From: Ferranicluibacter quercicola | GTDB taxonomy: Bacteria; Pseudomonadota; Alphaproteobacteria; Rhizobiales; Rhizobiaceae | Direction of reading: 5' to 3' | Assembly (NCBI RefSeq): GCF_021168455.1 | Contig: NZ_JAJOZR010000001.1 | Span: 62,001-126,000, forward strand | Length of the DNA stretch: 64,000 nt | Part shown: piece by piece, positions 1-7,763 of the stretch | How positions within the stretch are numbered: the first letter of the stretch is position 1 | How the letters are laid out: every line of letters begins with the position of its first letter | Notes under the pieces: generated by a model | Databases searched by the model: none | What the model was told of the DNA's origin: nothing | Seen by the model: the letters and a program-made list of their open reading frames with translations, nothing else | Position numbers and translations under genes: made by a program

Positions 1-359
1 TCGGCCTCTTCCGGCGTTCCGAACAGGAAGGGCAGATCGACGACGCCGAATTCCTTGATGGTGCCGGAGAGAATGCCGGCATTCATCACGCTCATCTCGA
101 CGATGCCGCCCTGCACGGAGGCAAGCGTCTGGACGTCGCCGCCCAGCGTGCCGCCCGGGAACAGCTTGACCTCGATCTTGCCGCCACTCTTTTCCTTCAC
201 GATCTCGGCGAAGCGCTCCATGCCCATGACCTGGGGATGGCCCTTGGAGTTCTGGGCGGCGAACTTGATCGTCCGCTCGCTGATCTCGGCATGGGCACCG
301 GCGGCGCCGAGGAGCGAGGCTGCGGCCAGCAGGGCCGCGATGGATTGGGTCAGTCTCAT
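1..359 (-). CDS. TRAP transporter substrate-binding protein (DctP family), partial
   Basis: This is the periplasmic receptor of a TRAP transporter, which captures an organic acid or similar solute and hands it to the QM permease. Only the first 119 residues lie in the window; the rest continues past base 1. The N-terminus is a signal peptide (MRLTQSIAALLAAASLLGAAGAHA, cleavage near residue 24), followed by the typical DctP opening with ISERTIKFAAQN, HPQVMGMERFAE and KIEVKLFPGGTLGG. The start is set by a GGAGG seven bases upstream. It is the third gene of a Q-M-P operon on the minus strand. The substrate cannot be predicted from this fragment. Confidence 0.9.
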   Translation of the reverse strand, partial: MRLTQSIAALLAAASLLGAAGAHAEISERTIKFAAQNSKGHPQVMGMERFAEIVKEKSGGKIEVKLFPGGTLGGDVQTLASVQGGIVEMSVMNAGILSGTIKEFGVVDLPFLFGTPEEA

Positions 360-455
360 GGTATCCTCCGGGATAACGGCGCCTCCCGACGCCTGGGTTG
401 TTTCTGGTTTCCCCGCCGGCCCCTCCCTTGGACACCGGCGCGGCAAGGGGCGCGG

Positions 456-1739
456 TCAGCGCCCGGCGAAGAAGGCCGCCGGGCCGGTGACGAGAACGGG
501 GAAGAGGACGAGCAGGACGAGCACGATCAGCTGCGCGATCATGAACGGCCAGACGCCCCGGATGAGCTTCTCCATCGAGATCTTGCCGACGCCGCAGACG
601 ACGTTGAGCACGGTGCCGACCGGCGGCGTGATGAGGCCGATGGAGTTGTTGATGATGAACAGCACGCCGAAATAGACGGGATCGATGCCGGCCTGCTTGA
701 TGACGGGCAGCAGCACCGGCGTGAGAATGAGGATGGTCGGCGTCATGTCCATGGCGGTGCCGACGGCGACGATCAGCACCATGATGGCGATCAGCAGCAG
801 CGTCTGGTTGCCCATCAGCGGCTCCAGCAGCGCAACCATGGCACCCGGCAGGTCGGCGATTGTGATCAGCCAGGCGGAAACCGACGCGGCGGCGACCAGG
901 AACATGACGATCGCGGTGGTTTTCGCCGCCGAGGTGAAGACGTCGAGCAGCATGCCGGGCGTCAGTTCGCGGTAGACGACCATGGCGACGAACAGGGAGT
1001 AGACGGCCGCGACCACGCCCGCTTCGGTGGGCGTGAACACGCCGAACTTCAGCCCGAAGATGATGATGACCGGCAGCATCAGCGCCCAGAGGCTCGCGAC
1101 GAGCGCGTGCCGGCGCTCCGCCCAGGAGGATTTCGCCGGCATGGCGAAGGTTTCCTTGCGGATGACCACCAGCCAGGCGACGCAGAGCGCCGCACCGATC
1201 ATCAGGCCCGGCGCGATGCCGGCGAGGAAGAGCTTGGTGATGGAGACGCCGCCGACCACGCCGTAGAGGATGAAGCCGATGGAGGGCGGGATGATCGGCC
1301 CGATGATGGCGGAGGAGGCGATGAGGCCGCCCGAGCGGGCCGGATCATGGCCGGACTTGATCATCATCGGCATCAGAAGGGCGGCCAGCGCCGCCGCATC
1401 CGCCACGGCCGAGCCGGAGAGGCTGGAGAGGACGCACGCGGCGAGAATGCAGACGAAGCCGAGACCGCCCCGCTTGTGCCCGACAAGGGCGATCGCGAGA
1501 TTGACGATGCGCTTGGACAGACCGCCCTGGTTCATGACCTCGCCGGCCAGCATGAAGAAGGGCACGGCGATCAGCGTGAAGCTGTCGGCGCCCTGCAGGA
1601 TCGTCTGCGCGACGATCTGCCCGTCGAAGAGGTCCATGTGAACCATGAGCGCGATCCCGGACAGGATCAGCGCGAAGGCGATCGGCATGCCCAATGCCAT
1701 GGTACCGAGAAGCGAGCCGAGGAAAACCGCGATGACCAT
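456..1739 (-). CDS. TRAP transporter large permease (DctM family)
   Basis: This 427-residue inner-membrane protein is the catalytic, sodium- or proton-coupled permease of a tripartite ATP-independent transporter. It is hydrophobic throughout with about a dozen predicted membrane segments. It has the DctM hallmarks GMPIAFALILSG near residue 18, AVPFFMLAGEVMN near 59 and PPSIGFILYGVVGG near 150. Its length matches the family. It follows the small permease by 12 bases and precedes the binding protein by about 96 bases, so the three are one operon. The DctM family is clear; the substrate is not. Confidence 0.95.
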   Translation of the reverse strand: MVIAVFLGSLLGTMALGMPIAFALILSGIALMVHMDLFDGQIVAQTILQGADSFTLIAVPFFMLAGEVMNQGGLSKRIVNLAIALVGHKRGGLGFVCILAACVLSSLSGSAVADAAALAALLMPMMIKSGHDPARSGGLIASSAIIGPIIPPSIGFILYGVVGGVSITKLFLAGIAPGLMIGAALCVAWLVVIRKETFAMPAKSSWAERRHALVASLWALMLPVIIIFGLKFGVFTPTEAGVVAAVYSLFVAMVVYRELTPGMLLDVFTSAAKTTAIVMFLVAAASVSAWLITIADLPGAMVALLEPLMGNQTLLLIAIMVLIVAVGTAMDMTPTILILTPVLLPVIKQAGIDPVYFGVLFIINNSIGLITPPVGTVLNVVCGVGKISMEKLIRGVWPFMIAQLIVLVLLVLFPVLVTGPAAFFAGR

Positions 1740-1751
1740 CGTCGTTCTCCC

Positions 1752-2318
1752 TCAGCGACCGAAGCCGGACGCCGCGGGCAGCGGCGGTACGGGCGAAGCG
1801 GGCGGCGGTGGCAGATCTTCCGATTCCTGCACGAGCACGATGTTTGCGATATCGAGACGACCGGTGAGGATCGCGAGCGTCTCGCTGCCCAGATGCAGAA
1901 GGGCGGTCACCGCGAAGATGACGGCGGGGATCATGAACCACGCCATCGAGATGCCGGCCGCCGGCGTGATCGCCCCCCAGGTCAGCACGGATTGCGCCCA
2001 GGCGCCCTGGAGCAGCAGCACGCAGGCCAGCAGCATCAGAAGATAGCCGAGAAGGACGCAGGCCTTGGCGAGCTTCGGCGGCAGGGCCCGGATCATCGTG
2101 TCGATGCCGATATGGGCGTGTTCGCGCAGCGCGACGGCCGCGCCGAGGAAGATCAGCCAGACGAAGGCCAGCCGCGACATCTCTTCGGAGATCGTCAAGC
2201 CACTGTTGAGCGCATAGCGCATCACGACATTGGTGAAAACGAGAATGACCATCGCTGCGAGGAGCAGGGCGATGGAGACGCGCAGAAACGCAAAATACAG
2301 ATCGACGATCCGTCTCAT
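1752..2318 (-). CDS. TRAP transporter small permease (DctQ family)
   Basis: This 188-residue membrane protein is the small partner of DctM and contacts the binding protein. Starting at MRRIVDLYFAFLRVSIALLL it shows four hydrophobic segments and the family signature around VVMRYALNSGLTISEEMSR, with FVWLIFLGAAVALREHAHIG. I chose this start over a longer upstream extension because a GGGAGGAC lies just before it and the extension would run through the promoter region. It is first in the operon and faces the TetR gene. The C-terminal proline-rich tail (PPPPASPVPPLP) is unremarkable. Confidence 0.93.
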   Translation of the reverse strand: MRRIVDLYFAFLRVSIALLLAAMVILVFTNVVMRYALNSGLTISEEMSRLAFVWLIFLGAAVALREHAHIGIDTMIRALPPKLAKACVLLGYLLMLLACVLLLQGAWAQSVLTWGAITPAAGISMAWFMIPAVIFAVTALLHLGSETLAILTGRLDIANIVLVQESEDLPPPPASPVPPLPAASGFGR

Positions 2319-2661
2319 AAAAGTCCTCCCGTGCGACCGGCACTCCCTGCCGGATCGTCTTCTCCCGTCCGTCGATGCGGAGATCCCTCCAGATCCTAAG
2401 GCATCGCCGTGATGTCCTGTAGTCCGTTCATCCCGGCCCACAGGATTTTGTGACCCGGTACCGTCCTGCGTCGGGGCGACCGACCGTATCGCCTCTTTCC
2501 GCCCGGAGCATCCTGACATAAAAATGTACGAACCGGTTCGTTTGGTCAACGTGAAAATTATGTGGCTTTGACATTCGCGCAATGACGCGCCGTCCGGGAA
2601 CGTGCAGAATGGCCGCACCGGTGCTTGCGACCGGTCGTGCCCGACAGGGGCATGGGGGAGG
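2319..2661. promoter_or_regulatory. Divergent intergenic region between the TRAP operon and the TetR gene
   Basis: These 343 bases separate the outward-facing TRAP operon and regulator and hold no convincing gene. The segment around 2515-2570 is AT-rich compared with its surroundings and carries a perfect palindrome (listed separately). Promoters for both directions are expected here, but I could not assign -35 and -10 boxes with confidence. Confidence 0.6.
2528..2541. promoter_or_regulatory. Perfect 14-bp palindrome, probable TetR operator
   Basis: The sequence ACGAACCGGTTCGT is its own reverse complement. It sits between a TetR-family gene and the divergent TRAP operon, the usual place for an autoregulatory operator of this family. 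The palindrome is seen; its use by the adjacent TetR protein is inference. Confidence 0.6.
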
Positions 2662-3396
2662 ATGATGAGGAATATGGCCGACACAGACGGTGTTGACGCG
2701 CCCGAGGGTCCTGACGACGACGTGCGGCCCACCCGGCGCCGCGTGACGCAACGCGACCGCACGACGAAAACGCGGGACGACATCCTGCTGGTCGCGCGCG
2801 AGGAATTCGCGGCGAACGGTCTTTCGGGTGCCCGTGTCGATGCCATTGCCGAGCGCACGCGGACATCCAAACGCATGATCTACTATCATTTCGGCTCCAA
2901 GGAGGGTCTCTACCTCGCCGTGCTCGAACACGCCTATACCGGCATCCGCAAGGTGGAGGCGGAACTCCGGCTGGCCGACGGCGATCCGGTGGATGCCATG
3001 CGCCGCCTGATCGGCTTCACCTTCGACTATGACGAGGCCAATCCGGATTTCATCCGTCTGGTGACGATCGAGAACATCCACCGCGCGAGCCACATGCGCC
3101 AGTCCTCCAGCCTCGGACGGCTCAACGTGTCGATCATCGACACGATCGCCGCGATCCTCCGGCGCGGACAGGAAACCGGTGCGTTCCGCCGCGAGGTCGA
3201 TCCGATCGACCTGCATATGCTGATCTCCTCCTTCTGTTTCTTCCGGGTTTCCAATCGCCACACCTTCGGCCATATCTTCGGCCGCGATCTCGGCGAAGCC
3301 ACGATGCGCAGCCGCCATCGCATCCTGTTGCAGGACGCCGTGATCGCATTGTTGCGGGACCCGCAACCGGCCGGGAATGGGCCGGACGGGGCCTGA
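2662..3396 (+). CDS. TetR/AcrR family transcriptional regulator
   Basis: This is a DNA-binding repressor with an N-terminal helix-turn-helix (TKTRDDILLVAREEFAANG, then ARVDAIAERTRTSKRMIYYH and FGSKEGLY). Its C-terminal ligand domain contains NPDFIRLVTIENIHRASHM, as in TetR proteins that control catabolic operons. The start is uncertain: ATG codons at 2662, 2665 and 2674 are in frame, and a GGGGGAGG ends at 2661. All lie downstream of a possible longer start at 2602. It is divergent from the TRAP operon and probably controls it through the 2528-2541 palindrome. The ligand is unknown. Confidence 0.9.
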   Translation: MMRNMADTDGVDAPEGPDDDVRPTRRRVTQRDRTTKTRDDILLVAREEFAANGLSGARVDAIAERTRTSKRMIYYHFGSKEGLYLAVLEHAYTGIRKVEAELRLADGDPVDAMRRLIGFTFDYDEANPDFIRLVTIENIHRASHMRQSSSLGRLNVSIIDTIAAILRRGQETGAFRREVDPIDLHMLISSFCFFRVSNRHTFGHIFGRDLGEATMRSRHRILLQDAVIALLRDPQPAGNGPDGA

Positions 3397-3484
3397 TCGA
3401 GGATGCGGATAGGCGACGGGATCACGGGGATTTGGTCATGCCGGTGCTTTTATCGCGCCGTATCCCGGGTGTAGATAGGCATCG

Positions 3485-4645
3485 ATGATGCTGCGCTCCA
3501 TGTCCGCCCGGAACTACCGTTCGCTGCGCTCGATCCGCATGGATCTGGGCGGCGTCAACGTGTTCATCGGCGAGAACGGCGTCGGCAAGTCCAACCTCTA
3601 CCGGGCCCTGCAACTCGTGCAGGCCGCCGTGACGGGCTCGCTCGCCTACGAGATCGCGGCGGAAGGAGGCATGGCGTCCGCGCTCTGGTCGGGCCCGAGA
3701 CGCATCGAGAAGAATGTCCGCATCAAGCTCGAGGTCGAGGTGCTCGACGAGGAGCGGGCGGTGACGTTCCGCTACCGCGTGGAGGCGGGATTGCGGCCGC
3801 CGAAGGCCGCAGCCGGCTTCGCCTTCGAGCCGCAGGTCAAGGAAGAGGTGCTGTCCGTCGAAACGGGCGCGCGGCCGGTGACGATGATGAAACGCGCGGG
3901 GCCGGGCGTGATGGTGCGCGGCGAGCGTGGGCGGATGGAAGAGTATCCGCAACCCGCCATGACCTCCGAGACGGCGATCGCCATGCTCGGCGATGCCGGA
4001 CACTATCCGGAAATCGGAACGTTCCGCCGCCTGGTCGATGGCTGGCGCTTCTTCCACGGCTTTCGCACCGACCGGGATGCGGCGCTCCGCCAACCCTGTC
4101 TCGCGGTCACGGCGCCGCTTCTCGACGAGGACGGCGGCAATATGGCGGCGGTCTTTGCGACGCTGGTCCATACCCGTGGCGACACCGTCGATCTCGACCG
4201 CGCGATCGCGGCGGCCCTGGGCGGTGCGCGGCTGCATGTGCCGCAACCGGGAGAGTTTGCGGAATTCGGCCTGATCTTTCCCGACTTTCCGCAACGCGTC
4301 TTCCAGCCGCGCGAACTCTCCGACGGGCAGATCCGCTTTCTCGGCCTGGCCGCCGCGCTGATGTCCTATCGCCAGCCGCCGCTGATCGCGCTCAACGAGC
4401 CCGAGGCGAGCCTGCACCCCGACATGCTGCCGCCGCTCGCCGACCTCATCGCGACGGCCGCCGCCACCAGCCAGATCTGGATCGTCACCCATTCGCAAGC
4501 ACTGGCTGCCGCCGTTGCCGAGCGCTGCGGAACCCGGCCGAAACGCGTCATCCGCAAGGGCGGCGCGACATGGATCGAGGGCATGCGGCTCACCGGCCTC
4601 GTCGATGACGATGACGATGATAACGAGGACGAGGACGAGGCATAG
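3485..4645 (+). CDS. AAA family ATPase (RecF/SMC-like, COG4637 type)
   Basis: This 386-residue cytoplasmic ATPase has the ABC/SMC-like fold of predicted ATPases that are often annotated as OLD- or RecF-like. Walker A is FIGENGVGKSN (residues 28-37). An ABC-type signature (LSDGQIRFLGLAAAL) precedes Walker B (LIALNEPEASLHPD), and an HSQALAAAV segment fits the H-loop. The C-terminus is a run of acidic residues (DDDDDDNEDEDEA) encoded by a repetitive GAY/GAR tract. It stands alone, with no nuclease or toxin partner beside it, so a defence or repair role cannot be argued from context. The start could be the first or second of two adjacent ATG codons. Confidence 0.8.
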   Translation: MMLRSMSARNYRSLRSIRMDLGGVNVFIGENGVGKSNLYRALQLVQAAVTGSLAYEIAAEGGMASALWSGPRRIEKNVRIKLEVEVLDEERAVTFRYRVEAGLRPPKAAAGFAFEPQVKEEVLSVETGARPVTMMKRAGPGVMVRGERGRMEEYPQPAMTSETAIAMLGDAGHYPEIGTFRRLVDGWRFFHGFRTDRDAALRQPCLAVTAPLLDEDGGNMAAVFATLVHTRGDTVDLDRAIAAALGGARLHVPQPGEFAEFGLIFPDFPQRVFQPRELSDGQIRFLGLAAALMSYRQPPLIALNEPEASLHPDMLPPLADLIATAAATSQIWIVTHSQALAAAVAERCGTRPKRVIRKGGATWIEGMRLTGLVDDDDDDNEDEDEA

Positions 4646-4720
4646 CGCCTTTCTCTCCACGCCGCCATGGTCGAAGGCTGTTGCCGGCGCGGCAAGATGT
4701 CGTCATTCTGCAACCAGCGT

Positions 4721-4733
4721 GATGACCATCATC
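4721..4733. promoter_or_regulatory. Short inverted repeat upstream of the alkaline phosphatase
   Basis: GATGA and TCATC flank three bases, 65 bases before the alkaline phosphatase start. It could be a regulator site. It does not match a clear Pho box or Zur box, so no regulator is proposed. Confidence 0.2.
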
Positions 4734-4798
4734 CAACCGTCACACAGGGCGGTTAAGCCTGCGCGCATACAGTCTCCTCCCTACCGAACGAGGTTCTC

Positions 4799-6565
4799 AT
4801 GCGGACTCTTCTCGCTGCGCTTGTCGCCACCACCATTCTTGCCGGCGCCGCCCAGGCCACGACCGTCTACCCGCTGTCGCGCGCGACGATCCTTGCCGGA
4901 TCGCCGTTCGACGTCAAGATCGAGCTGCCCGGCGTGGTGAAGGCCGAGGACGTCAAGGTGACCGTCAACGGCGAAGATTACGCCGCGGCGCTCGGCTCGG
5001 CGGCCGAATTCGTGGCCGAGGAGAAGGGCAAGGACGACAAGGTTCTCGGCTCCGCCCTGATCCTGCGCGGCGCGCGAATTCTCAAGGCCGGCAGCTACAA
5101 GGTCGACGTGACGGCCGGTGGCGAGACCAAGTCGGTGACGTGGGAGGTCTACGAGACCGCCGCGCAGCCGAAGGCGAAGAACGTGATCTTCCTGCTCGGC
5201 GACGGCCTCTCCGTCGCACACCGCACCGGCGCCCGCATCATGTCCAAGGGCATGACGGAGGGCAAGGCCAACGGCCGTCTCGCCATGGACGATCTCGACC
5301 ACATGGCTTTCGTCGGCACCTCGGCGACGGACGCGATCGCCACCGACAGCGCCAACACGATGTCGGCCTACATGACGGGCCACAAGACGGCGGTCAACGC
5401 GCTCGGCGTTTATGCCGACCGCACCCCGGCAAGCCTTGACGACCCCAAGGTCGAAACCATTGCGGAAGCGCTGCGCCGCACCACCAAGAAGGCCATCGGC
5501 GTCGTTTCCACGGCCGAAATCGAGGATGCCACGCCGGCAGCCGTCGTCGCCCACACCCGCAAGCGCGCCGACAAGGCCGACATCGTCGGCATGTTCTACA
5601 CCGTCCAGCCCGAGGTCATTCTCGGTGGCGGCTCCGCCTACTTCCTGCCGCAGGCAACGCCCGGCTCCAAGCGCAAGGACGACAAGGACTATATCCAGCT
5701 GTTCAAGGATGCCGGCTACGCGCTGGCGACCGACAGGAGCGAACTCGAAGCCTCTTCCGGCACCAATGCCGCCAAGCTGCTCGGCCTGTTTCACACCGGC
5801 AACATGGACACGGTCCTCGACCGCGATATCCTGAAGAAGGGCACGGTTGCGAAGTTTCCGAATCAGCCGGGCCTGGTCGACATGACCCACGCCGCGCTGA
5901 CGCAGCTGTCGAAGAACGAGGACGGCTTCTTTCTGATGGTCGAGGGCGCCTCGATCGACAAGATGTCCCACCCGATGGACTGGGACCGGGCGCTGTATGA
6001 GACGATCGAATTCGACAAGGCCGTCGGCGTCGCGCGCGACTTCGCCGCCAAAAACCCGGATACGCTGATCGTCGTCACCGGCGACCATACCCACGGCGTT
6101 TCCGTCATCGGCACCATCGACGACGAGAAGCCGGGCACCGAGATGCGCCAGAAGGTCGGCGTCTACGCCGATGCCGGCTTCCCGAATTACGAGGACAAGA
6201 ACGGCGACGGCTATCCCGATAAGGTCGATCCGACACGTCGCCTCGCCGTCTTCGCGAGCAACTTCCCGGATTATTACGAGACATTCCGCCCGAAGCTCGA
6301 TGGCCCGTTCGAGCCGACGGTGCAGAACGAGAACAAGGAATATGTCGCGAACCCTGCCTATAAGGACGTGCCCGGTGCCGTTCTGCGCGAAGGCAACCTG
6401 CCGAAGACGTCCGAAAGCGCCGTTCATGCGGTCGACGACGTCGTGCTGCAGGCAAGCGGCCCCGGTTCGGAAGGCTTCAAGGGCTATATGGAAGAGAGCG
6501 ACATCTACCGTGTGCTCGCCGACAGTCTCGCCCTCGGCGCGCCGGACAAGATCGCTGCGAAGTAA
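4799..6565 (+). CDS. Secreted alkaline phosphatase (PhoA superfamily)
   Basis: This 588-residue phosphomonoesterase is exported to the periplasm or outside; the signal peptide is MRTLLAALVATTILAGAAQA. Residues 21-115 form an extra beta-rich N-terminal domain absent from E. coli PhoA. The catalytic domain follows: GDG with Asp135, the phosphorylated serine in TDSANT (Ser184), VEGASIDKMSHP (Glu382, Asp387, His391) and VVTGDHTHG (Asp429, His430, His432). These are the two-zinc-site ligands expected for the family. A GAGG precedes the ATG by five bases. The next three genes encode an ABC cassette with metal-related features, 49 bases downstream. Confidence 0.92.
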   Translation: MRTLLAALVATTILAGAAQATTVYPLSRATILAGSPFDVKIELPGVVKAEDVKVTVNGEDYAAALGSAAEFVAEEKGKDDKVLGSALILRGARILKAGSYKVDVTAGGETKSVTWEVYETAAQPKAKNVIFLLGDGLSVAHRTGARIMSKGMTEGKANGRLAMDDLDHMAFVGTSATDAIATDSANTMSAYMTGHKTAVNALGVYADRTPASLDDPKVETIAEALRRTTKKAIGVVSTAEIEDATPAAVVAHTRKRADKADIVGMFYTVQPEVILGGGSAYFLPQATPGSKRKDDKDYIQLFKDAGYALATDRSELEASSGTNAAKLLGLFHTGNMDTVLDRDILKKGTVAKFPNQPGLVDMTHAALTQLSKNEDGFFLMVEGASIDKMSHPMDWDRALYETIEFDKAVGVARDFAAKNPDTLIVVTGDHTHGVSVIGTIDDEKPGTEMRQKVGVYADAGFPNYEDKNGDGYPDKVDPTRRLAVFASNFPDYYETFRPKLDGPFEPTVQNENKEYVANPAYKDVPGAVLREGNLPKTSESAVHAVDDVVLQASGPGSEGFKGYMEESDIYRVLADSLALGAPDKIAAK

Positions 6566-6575
6566 CGATCGGCAG

Positions 6576-6599
6576 GCCGCCGGGTGATCGCCCGGCGGC
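6576..6599 (+). terminator. GC-rich hairpin after the alkaline phosphatase gene
   Basis: A 9-bp perfect stem (GCCGCCGGG with CCCGGCGGC) and a 6-base loop lie 10 bases after the stop. There is no run of T after it, so it may be an attenuator or mRNA-stability element rather than a full terminator. Confidence 0.4.
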
Positions 6600-6614
6600 G
6601 TTCGAGGAGACGAC

Positions 6615-7076
6615 ATGACGAAACCTGACGCCCTGCGCCGTCGAACGCTGCTTGGCCTGCTCGCGTCGCTGCCGGCGGCGGTCCTTGTGCCGCGGGCTTT
6701 CGCTGCAGACACCGAGATCGGCTTCGACGATCTCTATGGCAGCGTAGGCGTGCTCGGTCTCAACTTCTCCGAAACCGTGAAGGCGCTGAACGGCAAGGGC
6801 GTGACGATGAGCGGCTTCATGGCGCCGCCGCTGAAGGCCGAGGCCGTCTTCTTCGTGCTGACCGAAATTCCCATGTCGATCTGCCCCTTCTGCTCGTCCG
6901 ACTCGGACTGGCCTGACAATATCGTCGTCGTCTATCTCGATGCGGCGCAGACCTTCGTCCAGCCGGGAACGCGCATTGCCGTATCGGGGACGCTGGAGGT
7001 CGGCACGTGGACGGATCCCGAAACCGGCTTCGTGAGCCGCCTGCGCCTGCGCAATGCGCATTACTGGTCCGTCTGA
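6615..7076 (+). CDS. Exported small protein of a metal-linked ABC cassette
   Basis: This 153-residue protein has a twin-arginine-like leader (LRRRTLLGLLASLPAAVLVP, cleavage near residue 30). The mature domain is beta-rich with a CPFC motif (Cys90 and Cys93) in IPMSICPFCSSDSDWP. It resembles the small exported proteins, often annotated DUF3299-like, that sit beside LolD/FtsX-type ABC genes in zinc-responsive operons. That link is from memory of such operons, not from a search. It is three bases from the ATPase gene, so they are co-transcribed. The CPFC pair could bind a metal or act in thiol chemistry. Confidence 0.7.
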   Translation: MTKPDALRRRTLLGLLASLPAAVLVPRAFAADTEIGFDDLYGSVGVLGLNFSETVKALNGKGVTMSGFMAPPLKAEAVFFVLTEIPMSICPFCSSDSDWPDNIVVVYLDAAQTFVQPGTRIAVSGTLEVGTWTDPETGFVSRLRLRNAHYWSV

Positions 7077-7079
7077 ACC

Positions 7080-7763
7080 ATGCTGTCGCTGACCCTGAAG
7101 AATATCGCCGTCTCCTATGCCGGCCTCGCCGCCCCCGTCCTGTCCGTTCCCGCCCTCGATTTCGCGGCGGGTGAAAACATCGCTGTCACCGGCGCCTCGG
7201 GCTCGGGCAAAAGCACCTTCGTCAATGTCGTCTCCGGGCTCGAACACGTGCGCGAAGGCCAGGTCGACTGGAGCGGGACCGATCTCGCCCGTCTTGCCGA
7301 GCACCGGCGCGACCGCTGGCGGGCCGCACATGTCGGCCTCGTCATGCAGGATTTCCACCTTTTCCCCGGTCTGTCGGCGCTCGAGAACGTGCTGCTGCCC
7401 GCACGGCTTGCCTCGGCGGCATCCGCCGCCGTCAAGCGCCGCGCACGCGACCTCCTTGCCGGCACGGGGCTCGACCGGCCAGAACAGCCGGTCGAGACGA
7501 TGTCACGGGGTGAAATGCAGCGCGTCGCCATAGCCCGCGCGCTCGTGCGCGCGCCGGGCGTCGTCATCGCCGACGAGCCGACCGCCAGCCTGGATGCGGA
7601 CAGCGGCCAAGTCATCGCCGACCTGCTGATCGGCCTTTCGGGTGCGGCCGGCGCGACGCTCATCGTCGTGTCACACGATCCCGCGCTCATTTCGCGCCTG
7701 CCGCGACGGATCACGCTCGATCGCGGCCGGATCTCTCATGACAGCAAGGCAGCGGCGATATGA
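7080..7763 (+). CDS. ABC transporter ATP-binding protein (LolD/MacB type)
   Basis: This 227-residue cytoplasmic ATPase drives the FtsX-like permease encoded next. Walker A is GASGSGKST, the signature is MSRGEMQRVAIARAL (R in place of the usual G at the third position of LSGGE) and Walker B is VVIADEPTASLD. The H-loop is in VVSHD. Its length fits LolD/MacB-type ATPases. Its stop overlaps the permease start by four bases, implying translational coupling. The cassette probably moves or releases a lipid- or metal-bound substrate at the outer face of the inner membrane. Confidence 0.93.
   Translation: MLSLTLKNIAVSYAGLAAPVLSVPALDFAAGENIAVTGASGSGKSTFVNVVSGLEHVREGQVDWSGTDLARLAEHRRDRWRAAHVGLVMQDFHLFPGLSALENVLLPARLASAASAAVKRRARDLLAGTGLDRPEQPVETMSRGEMQRVAIARALVRAPGVVIADEPTASLDADSGQVIADLLIGLSGAAGATLIVVSHDPALISRLPRRITLDRGRISHDSKAAAI

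Noticed and set aside
237..2399. A 720-codon open frame on the plus strand across the TRAP genes
   Set aside because: The opposite strand encodes recognisable DctP, DctM and DctQ proteins. The translation is a charged low-complexity shadow.
3422..4660. A 412-codon minus-strand frame opposite the ATPase gene
   Set aside because: The plus strand has Walker A, the signature and Walker B in order. The minus frame shows no family features.
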